Virus record (IMG/VR): IMGVR_UViG_3300032220_000675
Coordinates: 1 to 31,476 of that record
Reading direction: 5' to 3' (one strand)
DNA length: 31,476 bases
Origin: a virus
How positions within the stretch are numbered: position 1 is the stretch's first letter; each line of letters opens with the position of its first letter. Shown piece by piece: positions 1 to 6,432 of the stretch. A program made the position numbers and the translations under genes. The notes under the pieces are model-generated. The model had not been told where the DNA came from and did no database searches. It saw nothing but the letters and a program-made list of their open reading frames with translations.

Positions 1-4
1 CAAT

Positions 5-187
5 ATGACTACATTAGATAAAACAACAGTATGCGTAGAGCATAACCCTTATTTCACCGCTATCTCAGAGGTCGGAGATGTGCAATACACATTCTGCCAA
101 GATTGCGAACAGAATATAGACCGATTTTGGCTAGACTATGGAATGGAACGACTACCAGAGTGGTCAGATTGGTCGGTTACTAAATGA
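5..187 (+). CDS. Small putative zinc-binding protein
   Basis: A 60-residue acidic protein of unknown function. It has C10-x2-H13 and C31-x2-C34, a spacing that would suit one zinc site. Its ribosome binding site lies outside the window. Its stop overlaps the next ATG (ATGA), so it belongs to a tightly packed operon running to about 706. Confidence 0.6.
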   Translation: MTTLDKTTVCVEHNPYFTAISEVGDVQYTFCQDCEQNIDRFWLDYGMERLPEWSDWSVTK

Positions 188-306
188 GTATTTGGACTAG
201 ATTTGCTACTGTTAATAACTACCCTAAAGGGATGATGAATGAATGCGTGTGTGGGCAAGTAGTCCTCGCACCTAAAACACGACATGAGAATTGCGAGAAT
301 AAATAA
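184..306 (+). CDS. Cys-rich mini-protein (40 aa)
   Basis: A 40-residue reading frame that begins in a 4-nt ATGA overlap with the gene before and stops directly against the ATG of the next gene. It carries C21-V-C23, H34 and C37, a possible knuckle. The gap-free coupling on both sides is the main support. Function unknown. Confidence 0.55.
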   Translation: MSIWTRFATVNNYPKGMMNECVCGQVVLAPKTRHENCENK

Positions 307-471
307 ATGAGTACCTATGTACCTATCAAATCCGTATGTGGTGCGGTAACTACCACAATCGACCAGTATGACTATGACCTAAACCCTCATGGTGTTATCT
401 GTTGCGATAACTGTAACTCTATCGTGTTATGCCGTAAGGCTTGGGATTTTCTATACAAGGAGGTTAAGTAA
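307..471 (+). CDS. Cys-rich mini-protein (54 aa)
   Basis: A 54-residue protein with C11, C32, C33, C36 and C42, suggesting a zinc ribbon. The ATG directly follows the previous stop codon. Its 3' end contains AAGGAGG, which serves as the ribosome binding site of the next gene, and the stop overlaps that ATG (TAATG). Function unknown. Confidence 0.6.
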   Translation: MSTYVPIKSVCGAVTTTIDQYDYDLNPHGVICCDNCNSIVLCRKAWDFLYKEVK

Positions 472-620
472 TGAATAACTATGAGTTTAATGTCTATGTA
501 ACAGTAGAGGCAGAGTCCTATGATGAGGCCATTGATGTATTTGAGTTTCAATTAAAATACGGAATGAATAAAGATAATGTTTATTGTGCAGATATAAAAG
601 ATTTGGGGATAAGCGAATGA
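471..620 (+). CDS. Hypothetical protein, small alpha/beta
   Basis: A 49-residue protein. Its N-terminal beta strand (FNVYVTVEAES) leads into a helix (YDEAIDVFEF), a pattern seen in many small phage proteins. A strong AAGGAGG lies 6 nt before the ATG. It ends in an ATGA overlap with the next gene. Function unknown. Confidence 0.6.
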   Translation: MNNYEFNVYVTVEAESYDEAIDVFEFQLKYGMNKDNVYCADIKDLGISE

Positions 621-706
621 AAACACTTCAAGAAAAACTTGACGCAGTATCGTTAGAGTTAGAGCCAGTACTTTGGGAATTACTAAATGAAATCGAGGAT
701 AAATAA
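617..706 (+). CDS. Mini-protein, helical and acidic (29 aa)
   Basis: A 29-residue, strongly helical, Leu/Glu-rich peptide starting in a 4-nt overlap with the upstream gene. The coupling supports it, but the length makes it uncertain. No function can be assigned. Confidence 0.45.
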   Translation: MKTLQEKLDAVSLELEPVLWELLNEIEDK

Positions 707-707
707 A

Positions 708-761
708 TTGTTATTAGTTTTAATTGCAATGATTGTGTTTGGCTTTTTGTATTCACTCTAG
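708..761 (+). CDS. Possible transmembrane micropeptide (17 aa)
   Basis: A TTG-started 17-residue frame one base after the previous stop, coding an almost wholly hydrophobic peptide that could span a membrane once. Similar single-span peptides occur at 4365 and 17157. Support is weak. It may be chance. Confidence 0.25.
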   Translation: MLLVLIAMIVFGFLYSL

Positions 762-799
762 TAGTAAAGATCGCATGGATAAATACCCTGCGATTTTTG

Positions 800-852
800 C
801 ACGTGGCGGTTATCCACAGGGGGTGTGTATAACTAATGTGTTTAAGGTCACA
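800..852 (+). promoter_or_regulatory. Composite upstream module 1 (CACGTG, two DnaA-like boxes, CRP-like site)
   Basis: In order: CACGTG (800-805), TTATCCACA (810-818), TGTGTATAA (824-832, the reverse of TTATACACA, also a DnaA-box match) and TGTGT-N6-TCACA (837-852). The same parts recur in the same order near 1879 and 6282, and in reduced form near 3233. It is followed by promoter elements at 884-923. The stretch 762-1064 holds no convincing gene. Confidence 0.6.
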
Positions 853-883
853 CCTTTATTTCCCCCATTTACGGCGTGTCGAT

Positions 884-923
884 TTGACTTTTTGACATTT
901 CTTTGCTATACTTCTAGTATAAC
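884..923 (+). promoter_or_regulatory. Tandem sigma-70-like promoters
   Basis: TTGACT (884-889) with TATACT (907-912), and TTGACA (892-897) with TAGTAT (915-920), both have 17-nt spacers. No gene starts soon after, so the transcript probably reads through the operator and repeat at 948-1001 into the gene at 1065. Confidence 0.55.
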
Positions 924-947
924 AATTAAATAAAGATAAATCAGGCA

Positions 948-1001
948 GTGAGCCTAGCAAATAAATGTGATGTAAATCACAGTGCGCCTAGCAAATAAAT
1001 G
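948..1001 (+). repeat. Direct repeat flanking a palindromic operator
   Basis: Two 20-bp copies (948-967 and 982-1001), differing at one base, share the core GCCTAGCAAATAAATG. Between and slightly overlapping them is TGTGA-TGTAAA-TCACA (966-981), a perfect match to the CRP consensus and to GlxR (TGTGA-N2-TA-N2-TCACA). Symmetric placement suggests a cooperative binding array. Confidence 0.6.
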
Positions 1002-1008
1002 CCCCGAT

Positions 1009-1037
1009 TTGTCAGACCCCCCTGTTATACTTATATT
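1009..1037 (+). promoter_or_regulatory. Promoter for the 1065 operon
   Basis: TTGTCA (1009-1014), a 17-nt spacer containing a C6 run, then TATATT (1032-1037). TATACT at 1026 may be an alternative -10. A leader with GAAAGG precedes the ATG at 1065. C-rich spacers recur in promoters near 3271, 7686 and 13253. Confidence 0.55.
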
Positions 1038-1064
1038 AACAAACAAACGAAAGGTAGTCACTAA

Positions 1065-1250
1065 ATGACTTACACTATAAAACTCGAAACCTATTCAGGT
1101 TCCGTAAAAAATATCCCCCTATCAACTAAAGGACAGGTTGCAGATTTTATCTCTAACTATCCTAATGCGTTACCTGTTGGCGTATCTGTTAAAGTATCTT
1201 GCGACATGCTAGGTATTCGTGGAACACTTAGAGGAAAGGCACTTATCTAA
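1065..1250 (+). CDS. Hypothetical phage protein (61 aa)
   Basis: A 61-residue protein predicted to be mostly beta strand. GAAAGG lies upstream of the ATG. First gene after the promoter at 1009-1037, and it ends in a TAATG overlap with the next gene. No family recognised. Confidence 0.65.
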   Translation: MTYTIKLETYSGSVKNIPLSTKGQVADFISNYPNALPVGVSVKVSCDMLGIRGTLRGKALI

Positions 1251-1405
1251 TGATAAACTCAGTACTCTCTATCCCTTGCGAAGAATGCCACGCAACAGGT
1301 TTAATCTTTTTTGGCGATGAAGATAATTTCGATGTAGAAACTTGCGTATGCGATTTCGGCATGGAACAAGACTTAAACTTATTTAACACACCCGAAGCAA
1401 ACTAA
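1250..1405 (+). CDS. Small zinc-finger-like protein (51 aa)
   Basis: A 51-residue acidic protein with C10-EE-C13-H-A-T-G and C32-V-C34. This resembles half of a DnaJ-type Cys-rich repeat (CxxCxGxG), so it may bind zinc. Translation is probably coupled to the gene before through TAATG. Function unknown. Confidence 0.6.
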   Translation: MINSVLSIPCEECHATGLIFFGDEDNFDVETCVCDFGMEQDLNLFNTPEAN

Positions 1406-1423
1406 AGAATAGGAAATAAAAAA

Positions 1424-1633
1424 ATGACAGTATCAATCGAACACAACCTAAAGTTTATCACAGAGGTAGACGAGACTCACCCAGTAGGAATGCAACTGCT
1501 TAGACTTTCAGAGTCAATGCAAATTGTAATGCTTGAAGGAATGCTAAAAGAGTTACTTGCTCCACGCATTCAGCCAGCCATAGATGAGTTAAATGCTAAT
1601 GGCTCTTATGCAATTCTAAAGGTGGCCAAATAA
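1424..1633 (+). CDS. Hypothetical phage protein (69 aa)
   Basis: A 69-residue, mainly helical protein without cysteines. A weak purine-rich site (AGGAAATAAAAAA) precedes the ATG. It overlaps the next gene by one base. No family recognised. Confidence 0.6.
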   Translation: MTVSIEHNLKFITEVDETHPVGMQLLRLSESMQIVMLEGMLKELLAPRIQPAIDELNANGSYAILKVAK

Positions 1634-1818
1634 TGATGACACGCAAAGACTATGTAGCAACCGCAGAAATCCTGCACGGATATAAAGATTTAATCGGTGA
1701 CCAATTAGTTTTTGAAGATTTGGTTGATGAGTTTTCTCTAATGTTTGAAAGCGATAACGAAAGATTTGACCATGTAAAGTTTTTCAATGCTTGCCATAAA
1801 GAAAATGCTTTTGCATAA
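1633..1818 (+). CDS. Conserved small actinophage protein (MTRKDYV family)
   Basis: A 61-residue protein that starts MMTRKDYVATAEIL and ends with a RFDHVKFFNACH segment. Many actinophages encode short proteins with this plan (MTRKDYV at the N-terminus, FD..KF..AC at the C-terminus). Their role is unknown. A repeated hairpin follows 20 nt after the stop. Confidence 0.7.
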   Translation: MMTRKDYVATAEILHGYKDLIGDQLVFEDLVDEFSLMFESDNERFDHVKFFNACHKENAFA

Positions 1819-1837
1819 ATAAAATAAAACAAAATCC

Positions 1838-1860
1838 TGAGCAAGATCTAAAACTGCTCA
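1838..1860 (+). repeat. Repeated hairpin R1
   Basis: TGAGCA / TGCTCA form a perfect 6-bp stem around an 11-nt loop, AGATCTAAAAC. It follows ATCC and sits after the stop of the gene ending at 1818. Member of a six-copy family (see 5056, 5655, 6242, 7461, 23557). There is no U-tract, so it is not a standard terminator. Confidence 0.65.
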
Positions 1861-1878
1861 ACACATCAACAAAAAATG

Positions 1879-1937
1879 CACGTGTGACTTATCCACAGGC
1901 TGTGTATAACTTTAAGTAGCATGTGATTTTTCTCACA
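1879..1937 (+). promoter_or_regulatory. Composite upstream module 2
   Basis: CACGTG (1879-1884), TTATCCACA (1889-1897), TGTGTATAA (1901-1909, reverse TTATACACA) and TGTGA-TTTTTC-TCACA (1922-1937). Same order and similar spacing as the module at 800-852. Confidence 0.6.
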
Positions 1938-2039
1938 CTCTCTGAGCGTCTCATTATTTAAGACTACTCGCTAGTAGGTTGATAATTTATGACTAATAGG
2001 CTAGACTTACATAGTAAGAAAAAAATAAATAAGCAAGAT

Positions 2040-2067
2040 TTGTCAGACCCATATGGTAGGATAAAGT
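2040..2067 (+). promoter_or_regulatory. Promoter for the 2096 operon
   Basis: TTGTCA (2040-2045) with TAAAGT (2062-2067), spacer 16. The start TTGTCAGACCC matches the promoter at 1009. GAAAGAGG (2081-2088) is the ribosome binding site for the ATG at 2096. Confidence 0.45.
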
Positions 2068-2095
2068 TAATAACAAAAAAGAAAGAGGTCGCCCA

Positions 2096-2302
2096 ATGGC
2101 TACTAAACTATACACAATACAGGATTTACTAATTGGTAAAAACTATCGCTCACAAAATCGTCACTTTGAAGGAGAAATTATTTCTGCCTCTCCTCGCCCT
2201 GCAATTTGGTATGGAGAAAATACCGAAGCCTATGTCATTGAAATCTATGACCGCACTTTGCGAAGTAAGTTTGCAACAGTAGCAGTAAAGGTTGGTGAGT
2301 AA
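2096..2302 (+). CDS. Hypothetical phage protein (68 aa)
   Basis: A 68-residue protein with alternating beta strands (YVIEIYDRTLR, FATVAVKV), possibly a small barrel. Good ribosome binding site GAAAGAGG. Its stop overlaps the next ATG. Unknown function. Confidence 0.65.
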   Translation: MATKLYTIQDLLIGKNYRSQNRHFEGEIISASPRPAIWYGENTEAYVIEIYDRTLRSKFATVAVKVGE

Positions 2303-2469
2303 TGATAAACACATACATTGACGAAACAGATTTTTATTTAATTAAAGATGAACAGAGATATTGTTGTGATGAGTCACAATTCAAGTATGTCTGCAAGGCT
2401 CATGGCGAAAGCATGGGTTGTTATTTCTGTGAGTTTGACTATTCTACTACATGCGAGGAGCAACACTAA
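2302..2469 (+). CDS. Cys-rich small protein (55 aa)
   Basis: A 55-residue protein with seven cysteines (C21, C22, C31, C40, C43, C51 and others near H34), including C40-YF-C43. Probably metal binding. TAATG overlaps tie it to the genes on both sides. Function unknown. Confidence 0.6.
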   Translation: MINTYIDETDFYLIKDEQRYCCDESQFKYVCKAHGESMGCYFCEFDYSTTCEEQH

Positions 2470-2690
2470 TGAATAATGAATATCTATATGCAGTAACAGT
2501 AGCCTATGATAGCGAACCAGTCCATTGGACAGGTCGTTACTCTGATGCACTAAGTGCAGTTAATGCTTTCAACGAAATTGTTGATTGGGGATTTGCTGAT
2601 GAATATTCAACAGTTAATTTATCTGAACCAAGTGGAAAGATGCACACCCGCACTTTCTATCGTGAAGGACGAAAGGTCGTAACAAAATAA
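2469..2690 (+). CDS. Hypothetical phage protein (73 aa)
   Basis: The chosen ATG at 2469 overlaps the upstream stop (TAATG) and has GAGGAG 9 nt before it. An in-frame ATG at 2451 lies before that binding site and is unlikely. The 73-residue product has a strand-helix-strand start (YLYAVTVAYD... YSDALSAVNAF), like small phage proteins of unknown role. Confidence 0.65.
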   Translation: MNNEYLYAVTVAYDSEPVHWTGRYSDALSAVNAFNEIVDWGFADEYSTVNLSEPSGKMHTRTFYREGRKVVTK

Positions 2691-2959
2691 TGGGAAGCGT
2701 AACCGCACTCGGTATTCAAGATACCGTACTTGATTTAGAAACACAATTAGCATATCACTTGCAGGGTAATCACTATCCTCCAGTACCGCTATCTATGGTG
2801 CAACCTTGCATAGATGCTATTGACGCATACTATGACGAGGACTACCGCAGAGAGATAGATTTGCCTCAAGGAGTATTGTGGCGTGGGCAGGTTACTGCAC
2901 CAGCAGATGCAATAATTGAGCAACACCATTTATCTTTTTGGCTACCAGAGGAGGACTAA
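2690..2959 (+). CDS. Conserved actinophage protein (89 aa)
   Basis: An 89-residue acidic protein. The C-terminal segment with LPQGVLWRG, TAPADAIIEQHHL is a pattern seen in many mycobacteriophage and Streptomyces phage small proteins of unknown function. The ATG overlaps the previous stop. Confidence 0.7.
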   Translation: MGSVTALGIQDTVLDLETQLAYHLQGNHYPPVPLSMVQPCIDAIDAYYDEDYRREIDLPQGVLWRGQVTAPADAIIEQHHLSFWLPEED

Positions 2960-3193
2960 ATGTCTGATACAATAAACAACATGGAACTTAGATTTGCTGA
3001 TAACTTAAAACCATCTCAACTTTTAGAAGGCGATCTAATTAAGGTTGATGATGAATATGTAACTATTGAAACCATTACAGAAAATGAAGATGGATTTAAT
3101 ATTTATACTAGAAATGATTTTAACGAAGAGGGTCACATTTATTTATTTGATGATGAAACTATTGAGTGGTATGTATTCTTTGAAGAAGACTAA
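2960..3193 (+). CDS. Hypothetical acidic phage protein (77 aa)
   Basis: A 77-residue, very acidic protein, predicted beta-rich (GDLIKVDDEYVTIETI), perhaps SH3-like. GAGGAGGAC upstream, within the end of the gene before, is a strong ribosome binding site. Last gene of this operon: an AT-rich inverted repeat follows. Confidence 0.65.
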   Translation: MSDTINNMELRFADNLKPSQLLEGDLIKVDDEYVTIETITENEDGFNIYTRNDFNEEGHIYLFDDETIEWYVFFEED

Positions 3194-3204
3194 TCACTAA
3201 AGTA

Positions 3205-3230
3205 TTTTTATGTGCTTCCCCGCATAAAAA
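3205..3230 (+). terminator. Candidate bidirectional terminator
   Basis: TTTTTATG (3205-3212) and CATAAAAA (3223-3230) form an 8-bp stem around TGCTTCCCCG. It sits 11 nt after a stop codon. The stem is A/T-rich, so it would be weak, but the geometry fits an operon end. Confidence 0.4.
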
Positions 3231-3232
3231 TG

Positions 3233-3300
3233 CACGTGGCGCCTGTGTGAGATTGATCACATTTAAGAATTTGACATTTATTCCCCCTGTATGCTAAGAT
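3233..3300 (+). promoter_or_regulatory. CRP-like operator and leaderless promoter
   Basis: CACGTG (3233-3238), TGTGA-GATTGA-TCACA (3246-3261), TTGACA (3271-3276) and TAAGAT (3295-3300), spacer 18. The ATG at 3306 is only 5 nt past the -10, so the transcript should begin at or next to the start codon. The operator ends 9 nt before the -35. Confidence 0.6.
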
Positions 3301-3305
3301 TAATT

Positions 3306-3452
3306 ATGAAGAAAAATCCAGAGGAATTACGCAGGCTTATGGAATTACGCCGTAGCAATGCAGCCTCTGCCGTACCCTCTAAGAAATCATACAACCGTAG
3401 AAAATGTCAGTCCGAACTGCTACAATTAAAAAACAACGAAAAAGGAGAATAG
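3306..3452 (+). CDS. Small basic protein (48 aa)
   Basis: A 48-residue, Arg/Lys-rich protein (LRRLMELRRS, KKSYNRRK), possibly nucleic-acid binding. It has no Shine-Dalgarno. Its ATG follows the -10 by 5 nt. The next gene's AAGGAG lies inside its 3' end. Confidence 0.6.
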   Translation: MKKNPEELRRLMELRRSNAASAVPSKKSYNRRKCQSELLQLKNNEKGE

Positions 3453-3457
3453 CCCCT

Positions 3458-3634
3458 ATGGGAAATATCGCAGATGAATTCTATGATGAATACTATGCAA
3501 CAACCTGCCCTGAATGTAAAGAAAATGCGGTAGACGCATATGAAGAAAAATGCACTCATTGTTTACTAGAAGAAATGTCAGCAACCTATAACGAAGACAT
3601 TGCTCTAGAAATGAGTCTTGGCCTTGACTACTAA
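3458..3634 (+). CDS. Zinc-ribbon protein (58 aa)
   Basis: C17-PE-C20 and C32-TH-C35 make a rubredoxin-type zinc ribbon. Start ATG 3458 is chosen because AAAGGAGAA lies 8 nt upstream. A longer in-frame start at 3404 would place that site inside the gene. The 3' end overlaps the following gene. Confidence 0.7.
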   Translation: MGNIADEFYDEYYATTCPECKENAVDAYEEKCTHCLLEEMSATYNEDIALEMSLGLDY

Positions 3635-4358
3635 TACATTTAAACTAAAACGCTCTAAAGATAGAAAGGTTGCTAATGCCGTCACACCTAATGGAAAACA
3701 AGCAAGTATCGCAAATACCTTTGGCCTCCCTGCTGGAAAGGCTTTCTCGTGTCCTGGTGCCACGAGTGTATGTGAATCCGTATGCTATGCAGGAAAACTC
3801 GAAAAGATCTTCCCAACCGTAAAAGTTAACCTGCTACACAATTGGGCCCTGCTAAAAGACGCAGACTATTTAACTATGCTTAATCTCATTGCTGAGATGA
3901 TTGCTGATTTCAAGGCAGACTGTATCAAGAAAGACGCTCCTATGCTATTCCGTATCCATTGGGACGGAGATTTCTTTAACGATACTTATACTACCGCATG
4001 GTCTGATGTAATCAAACTTAATCCTGATGTACAATTTTGGGTATACACTCGTGTGAAGGCTGCAGCACTAATCTTAAAAGACATTGATAATCTTAGTCTT
4101 TATTTTTCTGCTGATAGTGAGAATGTAAAAACTGCCGTTGATTTAAAAATTAACAGTGGTGTACGCATGGCATACCTTGCTAAGAATTTTGCAATTGGTA
4201 AGGCAGACATAAAAGAAATGATTGGTAAGCCTGCTGCTAAGTGTCCTGAGAATAATAAACAGATTCCACTTATCTCAACAAATGGAAGCGCTTGCGTTTC
4301 TTGCTCACTTTGTGTATACTCTAAGAGTGACATAATTTTTTCATCGAGTAAGAAATGA
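3618..4358 (+). CDS. GP88-like Cys-rich phage protein
   Basis: A protein of about 246 residues, TTG-started (TTG 3618, or TTG 3624 giving MTTNTFKLK). Visible features: a conserved N-terminal block (DRKVANAV, NGKQASIANTFGLPAG), then C45-PGATSV-C52-ESV-C56-YAGK, a central HWDGDFF motif, FWVYTRV, and C-terminal cysteines (KCPENN, ACVSCSLC). This matches my memory of the mycobacteriophage GP88 family, whose function is not established. The clustered cysteines suggest a metal or Fe-S centre and have been likened to radical-SAM proteins, which I cannot confirm. It overlaps the gene before by about 17 nt. Confidence 0.65.
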   Translation: MALTTNTFKLKRSKDRKVANAVTPNGKQASIANTFGLPAGKAFSCPGATSVCESVCYAGKLEKIFPTVKVNLLHNWALLKDADYLTMLNLIAEMIADFKADCIKKDAPMLFRIHWDGDFFNDTYTTAWSDVIKLNPDVQFWVYTRVKAAALILKDIDNLSLYFSADSENVKTAVDLKINSGVRMAYLAKNFAIGKADIKEMIGKPAAKCPENNKQIPLISTNGSACVSCSLCVYSKSDIIFSSSKK

Positions 4359-4364
4359 GATAAC

Positions 4365-4427
4365 ATGCGTAGTACTCAAGTTATACTTTTATTTTGGTTG
4401 TTGCTTCTTTTATTTTTCCACCAATAA
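4365..4427 (+). CDS. Single-span membrane micropeptide (20 aa)
   Basis: A 20-residue frame (MRSTQ then a run of L, F, W, V, I) that would form one transmembrane helix. It begins 6 nt after the upstream stop. Short and unverified, though similar peptides occur elsewhere in the window. Confidence 0.35.
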   Translation: MRSTQVILLFWLLLLLFFHQ

Positions 4428-4487
4428 AATAAAAGGGGCCACGTCGCCAAGATCGAGGTTTGTCAAGTTTATGATAGGCCTTTAAGA

Positions 4488-4560
4488 TGTGATTAAGGAC
4501 ACACCGCAAATCCCCCGCTGGATTGGTATTTATGACATTTTTCTGCTAGAATTATAGTAT
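4488..4560 (+). promoter_or_regulatory. CRP-like operator and promoter
   Basis: TGTGA-TTAAGG-ACACA (4488-4503, one mismatch in the right arm), then ATGACA (4532-4537) and TAGTAT (4555-4560), spacer 17. The gene starts at 4598 with an AGAAAGG binding site. Confidence 0.5.
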
Positions 4561-4597
4561 AAGCAATTAACCCCCACAACAGAAAGGCAAGACCCAA

Positions 4598-4768
4598 ATG
4601 ACACTACACGGATACACTTACCAAATTGGTGATTTATTCACAACAAGCAAGACAGGCGTTACAGGTCGTATCGCAGGATTTACACCAATGTCTAATAAGG
4701 TTACTAGAGTTAGCCTCATCTTGGCAAATGGCGCACAACGCCTTGCTATGGTCAAGACCTCTAAGTAA
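4598..4768 (+). CDS. Small beta-rich protein, tandem paralog A (56 aa)
   Basis: A 56-residue protein. It aligns with the next gene: YQIGDLFTTSKTGVTGRI here against YKVGDTFTTQKSKVTGVI there, with similar strands after it. Possibly a small SH3-like barrel. It has its own promoter (4532-4560). Function unknown. Confidence 0.7.
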   Translation: MTLHGYTYQIGDLFTTSKTGVTGRIAGFTPMSNKVTRVSLILANGAQRLAMVKTSK

Positions 4769-4829
4769 TCTCACAATGTGAGAAATGTTAGGTTTCGATT
4801 TGACATTTCTACAACTAAAATGTTATACT
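4769..4829 (+). promoter_or_regulatory. Palindrome and promoter of paralog B
   Basis: TCTCACA-A-TGTGAGA (4769-4783) is a perfect 7-bp inverted repeat right after the stop of the 4598 gene. Its half-sites are CACA/TGTG in everted order. TTGACA (4800-4805) and TATACT (4824-4829), spacer 18, follow. The palindrome may be an operator or a weak transcription end. Confidence 0.5.
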
Positions 4830-4874
4830 TAGGTATAACTAAATAACAACCCCTAAACAGAAAAGAGAAAAACA

Positions 4875-5039
4875 ATGTCAGTAGCAACAGCAACATACAA
4901 GGTCGGCGACACTTTCACAACACAGAAGTCAAAGGTAACTGGAGTTATTCAAGAAATTAACCCACTACCAAATGGTAATGTGCGAGTTAAGTTAGATGTA
5001 AATGGTTCAGCCCGTTACACAACTTGGACGGCTAAGTAA
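4875..5039 (+). CDS. Small beta-rich protein, tandem paralog B (54 aa)
   Basis: A 54-residue protein homologous to its upstream neighbour (GDTFTTQKSKVTG motif). It ends with an aromatic/Thr-rich strand (YTTWTAK). AAAAGAGAAA precedes the ATG. It has a separate promoter. A repeated hairpin follows the stop. Confidence 0.7.
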   Translation: MSVATATYKVGDTFTTQKSKVTGVIQEINPLPNGNVRVKLDVNGSARYTTWTAK

Positions 5040-5055
5040 TTTAATTACTAATTCC

Positions 5056-5078
5056 TGAGCAAGAATACAAACTGCTCA
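5056..5078 (+). repeat. Repeated hairpin R2
   Basis: TGAGCA / TGCTCA, perfect 6-bp stem with 11-nt loop AGAATACAAAC, 16 nt after the stop at 5039. It is followed by the leader of the 5121 gene. Confidence 0.65.
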
Positions 5079-5120
5079 ACACCCCCAACTAATACCCCAC
5101 AAAAGAAAAGAGATAAACAG

Positions 5121-5543
5121 ATGGCTAGAGCAAAAGCAATAAATGTAAAAATCCCAACAGTTCGAGTAATCGCAGGACTAGAGCAAGCACTTGCTACACT
5201 AGAAACAGACTACGCAACACAAAACGAAAAAGAAGCACAATACGAAATTGCTCGCAAAGCATGGCAGAAAGAAGTTATTGACTATGCCGTAGCAAACATC
5301 AGCAAAGCAGAAAACTTCCGCACTAACTATCGTCATTGGTCAAATAATCTTAACATTGACTTTGACTTAACAGTTACAGAAAAAGAAATGCCAACAGAGC
5401 CTGAGAAAGACTTTGAGACAATTCACCTCAGCACTTATCGTGAGTCAAAGAAAGAAATCTCAAACGCAATTCGTCTGCTAAAGATGACAGATGAGGAAAC
5501 AGTTAATACCTCAACCTACAACGCAATCGCACAGTACCTATAA
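5121..5543 (+). CDS. Conserved phage protein (140 aa)
   Basis: A 140-residue helical, Lys/Glu-rich protein, probably a coiled coil (residues 18-60). GAAAAGAGA precedes the ATG. It resembles early actinophage proteins of unknown function. No catalytic motif seen. No separate promoter is obvious, so it may be read through from the promoter at 4800. Confidence 0.7.
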   Translation: MARAKAINVKIPTVRVIAGLEQALATLETDYATQNEKEAQYEIARKAWQKEVIDYAVANISKAENFRTNYRHWSNNLNIDFDLTVTEKEMPTEPEKDFETIHLSTYRESKKEISNAIRLLKMTDEETVNTSTYNAIAQYL

Positions 5544-5654
5544 ATGAAATTGGGGGAGGCGTAAAAACCTCCCTCAACTTTCGCCAGGCTGATTAGGGCG
5601 ATAATAGAAATACTATAGAGCAAGGCTCCTGCAGGCCTAAAGAAGCAGACATCC

Positions 5655-5677
5655 TGAGCACGATCCAAAAAGGCTCA
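5655..5677 (+). repeat. Repeated hairpin R3
   Basis: TGAGC / GCTCA pair (the sixth pair is A-G) around the 11-nt loop CGATCCAAAAA. It lies in the gap between the 5121 and 5752 genes, 14 nt before a -35 element. Confidence 0.6.
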
Positions 5678-5690
5678 CCCTTAAGGGGAC

Positions 5691-5720
5691 TTGACAAATG
5701 TCAGTGGCGCCCTGTACAAT
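5691..5720 (+). promoter_or_regulatory. Promoter for the 5752 gene
   Basis: TTGACA (5691-5696) and TACAAT (5715-5720), spacer 18. It overlaps an apparent in-frame start at 5698, which rules that start out. GAAAGAGG then precedes the ATG at 5752. Confidence 0.6.
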
Positions 5721-5751
5721 TAAATTAAACCAACTACAGAAAGAGGCCCCC

Positions 5752-6180
5752 ATGGACCAAACAGAAGAATCAGTAACAGTAATACCAAACTCAACGCAAG
5801 AATTCTTTTTATCTCAAATTAAAATAAAGGATGAGCGCATTGTTCAACTAGAAGAGCACATCCAAAAGGTAACCCAGCGCTCTTATTCCGATTCAGCAGA
5901 CCGTAACCGTATGGTTGAGGGAATGAAGGACTGGACCCTTAGTGAACTAAGTAATGAAGACATCACTGAATCTCAAGCAGAACAAATTGCCGAAATCATG
6001 GGCTTTGAATTAACAACAGAGTTTGAATTAGAAGTTACAGTTCTTTATTCAGTTACTGTTAATGCTCGTGATGAAGAGTCTGCACAGAATGTAATTCACG
6101 ATATTGATTTTGATACCGTGCAATATGACTCAGATAATATTTCTTGGTTATCATCGAGTGTTGATAGAATAGATATTTAG
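5752..6180 (+). CDS. Conserved phage protein (142 aa)
   Basis: A 142-residue protein. An N-terminal coiled coil (about residues 15-45, RIVQLEEHIQKV) is followed by a beta-rich half (TEFELEVTVLYSVTVNAR, ISWLSSSVDRIDI). Actinophages often encode this two-part plan with no known function. Start chosen from the promoter and AAAGAGG. A repeated hairpin follows. Confidence 0.7.
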   Translation: MDQTEESVTVIPNSTQEFFLSQIKIKDERIVQLEEHIQKVTQRSYSDSADRNRMVEGMKDWTLSELSNEDITESQAEQIAEIMGFELTTEFELEVTVLYSVTVNARDEESAQNVIHDIDFDTVQYDSDNISWLSSSVDRIDI

Positions 6181-6241
6181 TAGGGGGCTACTAATACAAC
6201 TGGCCACCGTACAGCCAGTATAAATAAGTGGCGAAACATCC

Positions 6242-6264
6242 TGAACACGATGTAAAACTGTTCA
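6242..6264 (+). repeat. Repeated hairpin R4 (compensatory change)
   Basis: TGAACA / TGTTCA, perfect 6-bp stem with 11-nt loop CGATGTAAAAC. Relative to R1 and R2 both strands change together (G-C to A-T), which supports an RNA structure. Confidence 0.65.
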
Positions 6265-6281
6265 CTTTTTATTTTAATTTG

Positions 6282-6331
6282 CACGTGGGAGTTATCCACA
6301 GGTTTATCCACAGCCTGTGATTAAGATCACC
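6282..6331 (+). promoter_or_regulatory. Composite upstream module 3
   Basis: CACGTG (6282-6287), two direct TTATCCACA boxes (6292-6300 and 6304-6312) and TGTGA-TTAAGA-TCACC (6316-6331). Same order as the modules at 800 and 1879. Confidence 0.6.
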
Positions 6332-6372
6332 TTTAAGAAGTGTCCGAATTATCCCCTGTCTACCTATACGAT

Positions 6373-6401
6373 TTGACTTTGTCAGTCCTGTCTGCTAAAC
6401 T
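6373..6401 (+). promoter_or_regulatory. Promoter for the DUF932 gene
   Basis: TTGACT (6373-6378) and TAAACT (6396-6401), spacer 17, with GAAAAGAGAAA before the ATG at 6433. It lies inside the upstream extension of the reading frame, so the real start is 6433. Confidence 0.6.
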
Positions 6402-6432
6402 TAGTATAAACAACAACAGAAAAGAGAAACTC

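Noticed and set aside
733-933. 66-residue plus-strand frame
   Set aside because: It covers a clear regulatory module (DnaA-like boxes, operator and two promoters) and has an odd composition.
4100-4366. Minus-strand frame opposite the GP88-like gene
   Set aside because: Antisense shadow of a well-supported gene.
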